A stretch of 7,691 nucleotides of DNA from Chloroflexota bacterium. Its GTDB lineage: Bacteria; Chloroflexota; UBA11872; VXOZ01. The stretch spans positions 1-7,691 of the forward strand of contig VXOZ01000089.1 in the NCBI GenBank assembly GCA_009839775.1, written 5' to 3'. The notes below the pieces were generated by a model, which was not told where the DNA came from, ran no database searches, and saw nothing but the letters and a program-made list of their open reading frames with translations. Positions 5,519 to 7,691 of the stretch are shown here, piece by piece. How positions within the stretch are numbered: position 1 is the first letter of the stretch; the number at the start of each line of letters is the position of its first letter. The position numbers and the translations under genes are program-made.

Positions 5519-6541
5519 GTGATCAATTCTAAGCGCATGACCCGTCGCAGCCTGCTTGCCATCGGTGTGGCAGGCGTGGGCAGTCTCTTGCTGGCCGGCT
5601 GCGGCACGGTAGCGGTACCGCAACCGGCGGCGGAGCCGGCTGAACCGGCGCCAGAGGCCGAAACCGCTTACACGCCGGTGACCATCGAGAACTGTGGATT
5701 TACCATTACGTACGACCAGCCGCCGCAGCGCGCCATTAGTCTATCTCAGCAATCGACGGAACTGATGCTGGCGTTGGGGCTGCAAGACAGCATGGTTGGC
5801 ACGGCGTTTCTCAGAGACTCGGTGCCCCCTGATCAGCAGGCGGCATTCGAGCAGATTCCGATACTTGCCGAAAAATATCCTTCACATGAGGTCATTCTGG
5901 GTGCGGAGCCCGACTTCATTTACGCCGCCTTCGTAAGCGCCTGGACGCGTGAAGATGTGGCAGGGCCGCGCGACGCGCTCTTAGAGCTCGGCATTGCGTC
6001 GTACCAGACGGCCTCCAACTGTAAAGAGGGCAAGGTGGTCGTTGAGGACGTATTCGAGGACTTCCTGAACATCGGACAGATCTTTGGGATAGCGGAGCGT
6101 GCCGAAGAGTACGTCGACGGGCTGCGGGCGCGCTTGGAGGAAATCCGCGCCAAGACTGCGCCTGCCGATCCCAAGGTTTCGGTCTTCATCTATGACAGTG
6201 GAGGTGATACGCCGTACGCCGCCGTTGGTTCGGGCATTCTGAATGCGTTGGTCGAAGAGGCGGGTGGGGTCAACATCTTTGCTGACGTGGAAGGCCTCTT
6301 CGGGACAGTGAACTGGGAGACCGTGGTCGAACGGAACCCCGACGTCATCGTGCTACTCGATGCCCCAGGGTGGTCTACGGCTGCAGAGAAGAGAGAGTAC
6401 TTGGAGAGCACCGAGGCGTTATCCTCCATCAAGGCAGTGCAGAACAAGCACTTCGTGGAGGTGCTCTTCACGGCGACGCAGGCGGGCATTCGCACCGTTG
6501 ACGCCATTGAAACGCTGGCGAACGGTTTCTATCCCGAGTAG
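5519..6541 (+). CDS. FecB/BtuF-type metal-chelate substrate-binding lipoprotein (receptor 3)
   Basis: A 340-residue tandem copy of receptor 2, starting at GTG (TTG two codons upstream is the alternative). It has a Tat-type lipoprotein signal (T8-R9-R10, lipobox ending at Cys28), a short Glu/Pro/Ala linker, conserved Cys59 and Cys168, and the family docking glutamates in PSHE (Glu124) and NWE. Although it is closest overall to receptor 2, several segments agree with receptor 1 instead: LGAEPDFIYA, FLNIG, FTATQ and the ending IETL..GFYPE. It lies 72 nt after receptor 2 with no good promoter, so it is probably co-transcribed from 4306-4334 and ends at the hairpin at 6602-6645. It presumably serves the same permease as the other two. 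Confidence 0.92.
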   Translation: MINSKRMTRRSLLAIGVAGVGSLLLAGCGTVAVPQPAAEPAEPAPEAETAYTPVTIENCGFTITYDQPPQRAISLSQQSTELMLALGLQDSMVGTAFLRDSVPPDQQAAFEQIPILAEKYPSHEVILGAEPDFIYAAFVSAWTREDVAGPRDALLELGIASYQTASNCKEGKVVVEDVFEDFLNIGQIFGIAERAEEYVDGLRARLEEIRAKTAPADPKVSVFIYDSGGDTPYAAVGSGILNALVEEAGGVNIFADVEGLFGTVNWETVVERNPDVIVLLDAPGWSTAAEKREYLESTEALSSIKAVQNKHFVEVLFTATQAGIRTVDAIETLANGFYPE

Positions 6542-6601
6542 ATGAAGGAGAAGGTGATTAGCCTACCTGGGCAATGACGGGGGATGGTGGTTCAAGGTTG
6601 A

Positions 6602-6645
6602 AGCACGTACCGGTGCTTGGAACATACCAAGCGCCGGTATGTGCT
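6602..6645. terminator. Strong intrinsic terminator hairpin between convergent genes
   Basis: A 19-bp uninterrupted stem (two G-T wobbles) closes a 6-nt loop AACATA; the arms are 6602-6620 and 6627-6645. On the plus strand it is followed by ATTCTTTCC. It lies 60 nt after receptor 3 and 34 nt past the end of the minus-strand methyltransferase gene, so it can stop transcription from both sides, although the minus-strand tail (TCAACCTTG) is poor in T. Confidence 0.75.
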
Positions 6646-6679
6646 ATTCTTTCCACTCCCACGGCCGCGGCACATCCCT

Positions 6680-7495
6680 TCAGCGTGTGGGTTTCCGGCA
6701 GCGGAGGTGCAGGAAGCAGGCGACGACGCGTGTGGCTGCGAGGCTGGGGTAGAGGGCGATAGATTCGTCGCTGGCGTAGGGCTCGGCGCAGTGTTCGAGC
6801 ACTAAGCCGGCCGCGGAGAGTATGTTCAGCCACGTACTTAAGGTGTGGAAGAAGCGCGGGATGCGGAACTTCGCAAAGCGCTCTTTCAGTTCGTCGGGCG
6901 CGGAGCCGAAGATCCATTCCTCGACGCTGCCCTGCTCTTGGTGGAAGTAATCGCCGCATTCCATGGCAACCCTGCGCCCCGCCTCATTGAGCACCCACTT
7001 GAAGCGGGGCGTCATGAAGCACGGGTGCAGGATCGAGAATTGAAAGAAGCCGCCGGGCTGTAAGACACGTGCCACCTCGCGGATAGCGCGGTCCTGGTCG
7101 GGCACGTCCATCATGCTCATCGTCGCCATGACGAAGTCGAATGCGGCATCGGCAAAGGGCAAAGCGACGGCGCTGGCGTGCAGATAGGCAATGCCGTGGG
7201 GTGCTTGCGCTTCCCGCCCTTGGGCGTAGCGCACGAATCGGCCGGAAATATCCAAGGCGGTGAGCTGCGCGCCCCGTTGCGCTACCAACCGCGTATTGTG
7301 TCCCTCGCCGCAGCCGACGTCAAGACCTCGCAGCCCGGCAACGTCGGGCAGCATCTGCATGAAGGCCGGTGTATTGATATGGTCGCGGTATTTGTCGTAA
7401 CCAAGCCGCGTGAGCGTCGTCCAGGCCTCGGCGTTTTCGTCCCAGAGTTCGCCAACGGCGCGGTGGTCGAGGACTCTTTCTTCTTCCGTCGTCAT
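6680..7495 (-). CDS. Class I SAM-dependent methyltransferase (Methyltransf_11/UbiE-like)
   Basis: A 271-residue protein with a Rossmann-type methyltransferase domain. Motif I is LDVGCGEGH (58-66), the SAM-binding glycine loop. LDIS (81-84) supplies the acidic residue that usually contacts the ribose. ALPFADAAFDFV (111-122) and RVLQPGGFFQFS (143-154) are the later core motifs, and HPCF (157-160) follows as in many small-molecule methyltransferases. Residues 1-50 carry a helical cap (LWDENAEAW) and 160-271 a C-terminal extension with aromatic residues, which presumably forms the substrate pocket. The ATG is preceded by GGAG with an 8-nt spacer on the minus strand. It is convergent with the receptor unit and separated by a terminator, so no functional link to metal uptake should be assumed. 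The acceptor substrate cannot be predicted. Confidence 0.9.
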   Translation of the reverse strand: MTTEEERVLDHRAVGELWDENAEAWTTLTRLGYDKYRDHINTPAFMQMLPDVAGLRGLDVGCGEGHNTRLVAQRGAQLTALDISGRFVRYAQGREAQAPHGIAYLHASAVALPFADAAFDFVMATMSMMDVPDQDRAIREVARVLQPGGFFQFSILHPCFMTPRFKWVLNEAGRRVAMECGDYFHQEQGSVEEWIFGSAPDELKERFAKFRIPRFFHTLSTWLNILSAAGLVLEHCAEPYASDESIALYPSLAATRVVACFLHLRCRKPTR

Positions 7496-7691
7496 GCCTT
7501 ATTCTCCACTCACGTAGGGAAGGACTGGGAGGATTCCTTCAGGACTTCTCGTTCCGATGCAGGGGACAAGCTCCCGCGCTACGGTCGGTTTTCTTGTGGC
7601 AGGTAGGGGCGGGGTGGGGGACCCCGCGAAGAGGTGGGACCCGGGGTTTTTGTGGTATTTTTTGGGACGTGTTTGGGGGGGGGTTGTAGCA
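7496..7691. other. Upstream region of the methyltransferase and G/T-rich window end
   Basis: No gene is supported. Beyond the ribosome site near 7500 I see no clear promoter for the minus-strand gene. A perfect 7-bp stem, GCGGGGT/ACCCCGC with a GGGGG loop, lies at 7609-7627. From about 7635 the plus strand is almost only G and T with runs T5, T6 and G9, unlike any other part of the window, suggesting a dispersed intergenic repeat at a contig end or low-quality terminal sequence. Confidence 0.5.

Larger units (their letters stand above)
4336..6541 (+). repeat. Tandem duplication of a receptor gene with its operator region
   Basis: Two units with start codons 1107 nt apart are alignable along their whole length. 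The left edge of both is the identical 16-mer TAAATGAAACGCATTC (4336-4351 and 5444-5459). The identical ribosome site GGAAAGGA and the matching string TTGGCAGTGATCAATTC at the start follow in each. Proteins are roughly three-quarters identical by eye, so the duplication is not recent. In the second unit the repeated 16-mer begins at the TAA stop codon of the first gene, which marks the junction. Confidence 0.8.

Noticed and set aside
7525..7545. Small inverted repeat GAAGGA/TCCTTC upstream of the methyltransferase
   Set aside because: Only 6 bp with a 10-nt loop, no T-tract and no relation to a recognisable promoter; likely chance.

Overview
The window reads as a metal-chelate uptake locus from a moderately GC-rich bacterium. 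The receptors have lipobox signal peptides with a twin-arginine motif and low-complexity Ala/Glu/Pro linkers, and the transport proteins are FecCD-type. That style is common in Chloroflexota (and some Actinobacteriota), so an uncultured Chloroflexota is my best guess. This is inference only; there is no rRNA or marker gene to confirm it.

Layout. Positions 1-84 are a leader with one clear and one weaker Fur-superfamily operator-like palindrome. Four plus-strand genes follow in tight order: a substrate-binding lipoprotein (85-1101), a FecCD/BtuC-type permease (1126-2241), its ATPase (2238-3071, overlapping the permease by 4 nt) and a fusion of a CbiX-like chelatase-fold domain with a thioredoxin-like [2Fe-2S] ferredoxin domain (3107-3967). 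A gap of about 440 nt holds a terminator-like hairpin (4077-4105), a sigma-70-type promoter (4306-4334) and a third Fur-type operator (4338-4356). Two further binding-protein genes follow (4412-5446 and 5519-6541). They are a tandem duplication of each other and paralogues of the first. A 19-bp hairpin (6602-6645) ends this unit. A class I SAM-dependent methyltransferase lies on the minus strand (7495-6680), converging on the hairpin. The last 90 nt or so are G/T-rich with homopolymer runs and look like a contig end in a repeat or low-quality sequence.

How the genes fit together. One homodimeric permease and one ATPase appear to be served by three related lipid-anchored receptors. All three keep the two glutamates that dock this receptor family onto its permease. 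The receptors would collect ferric siderophores, heme or corrinoids at the membrane surface and hand them to the importer. The chelatase/ferredoxin fusion could act on the imported chelate inside the cell, for example in reduction or metal release, but its chelatase half lacks the expected catalytic histidines. The Fur-like operators in front of both units suggest joint repression when metal is plentiful. Iron is the most likely metal; zinc (Zur) cannot be excluded from the operators alone.

The most interesting points are the one-transporter/three-receptor arrangement, the duplication that carried an operator along and then lost half of it through a small deletion, and the histidine-less CbiX-ferredoxin fusion.
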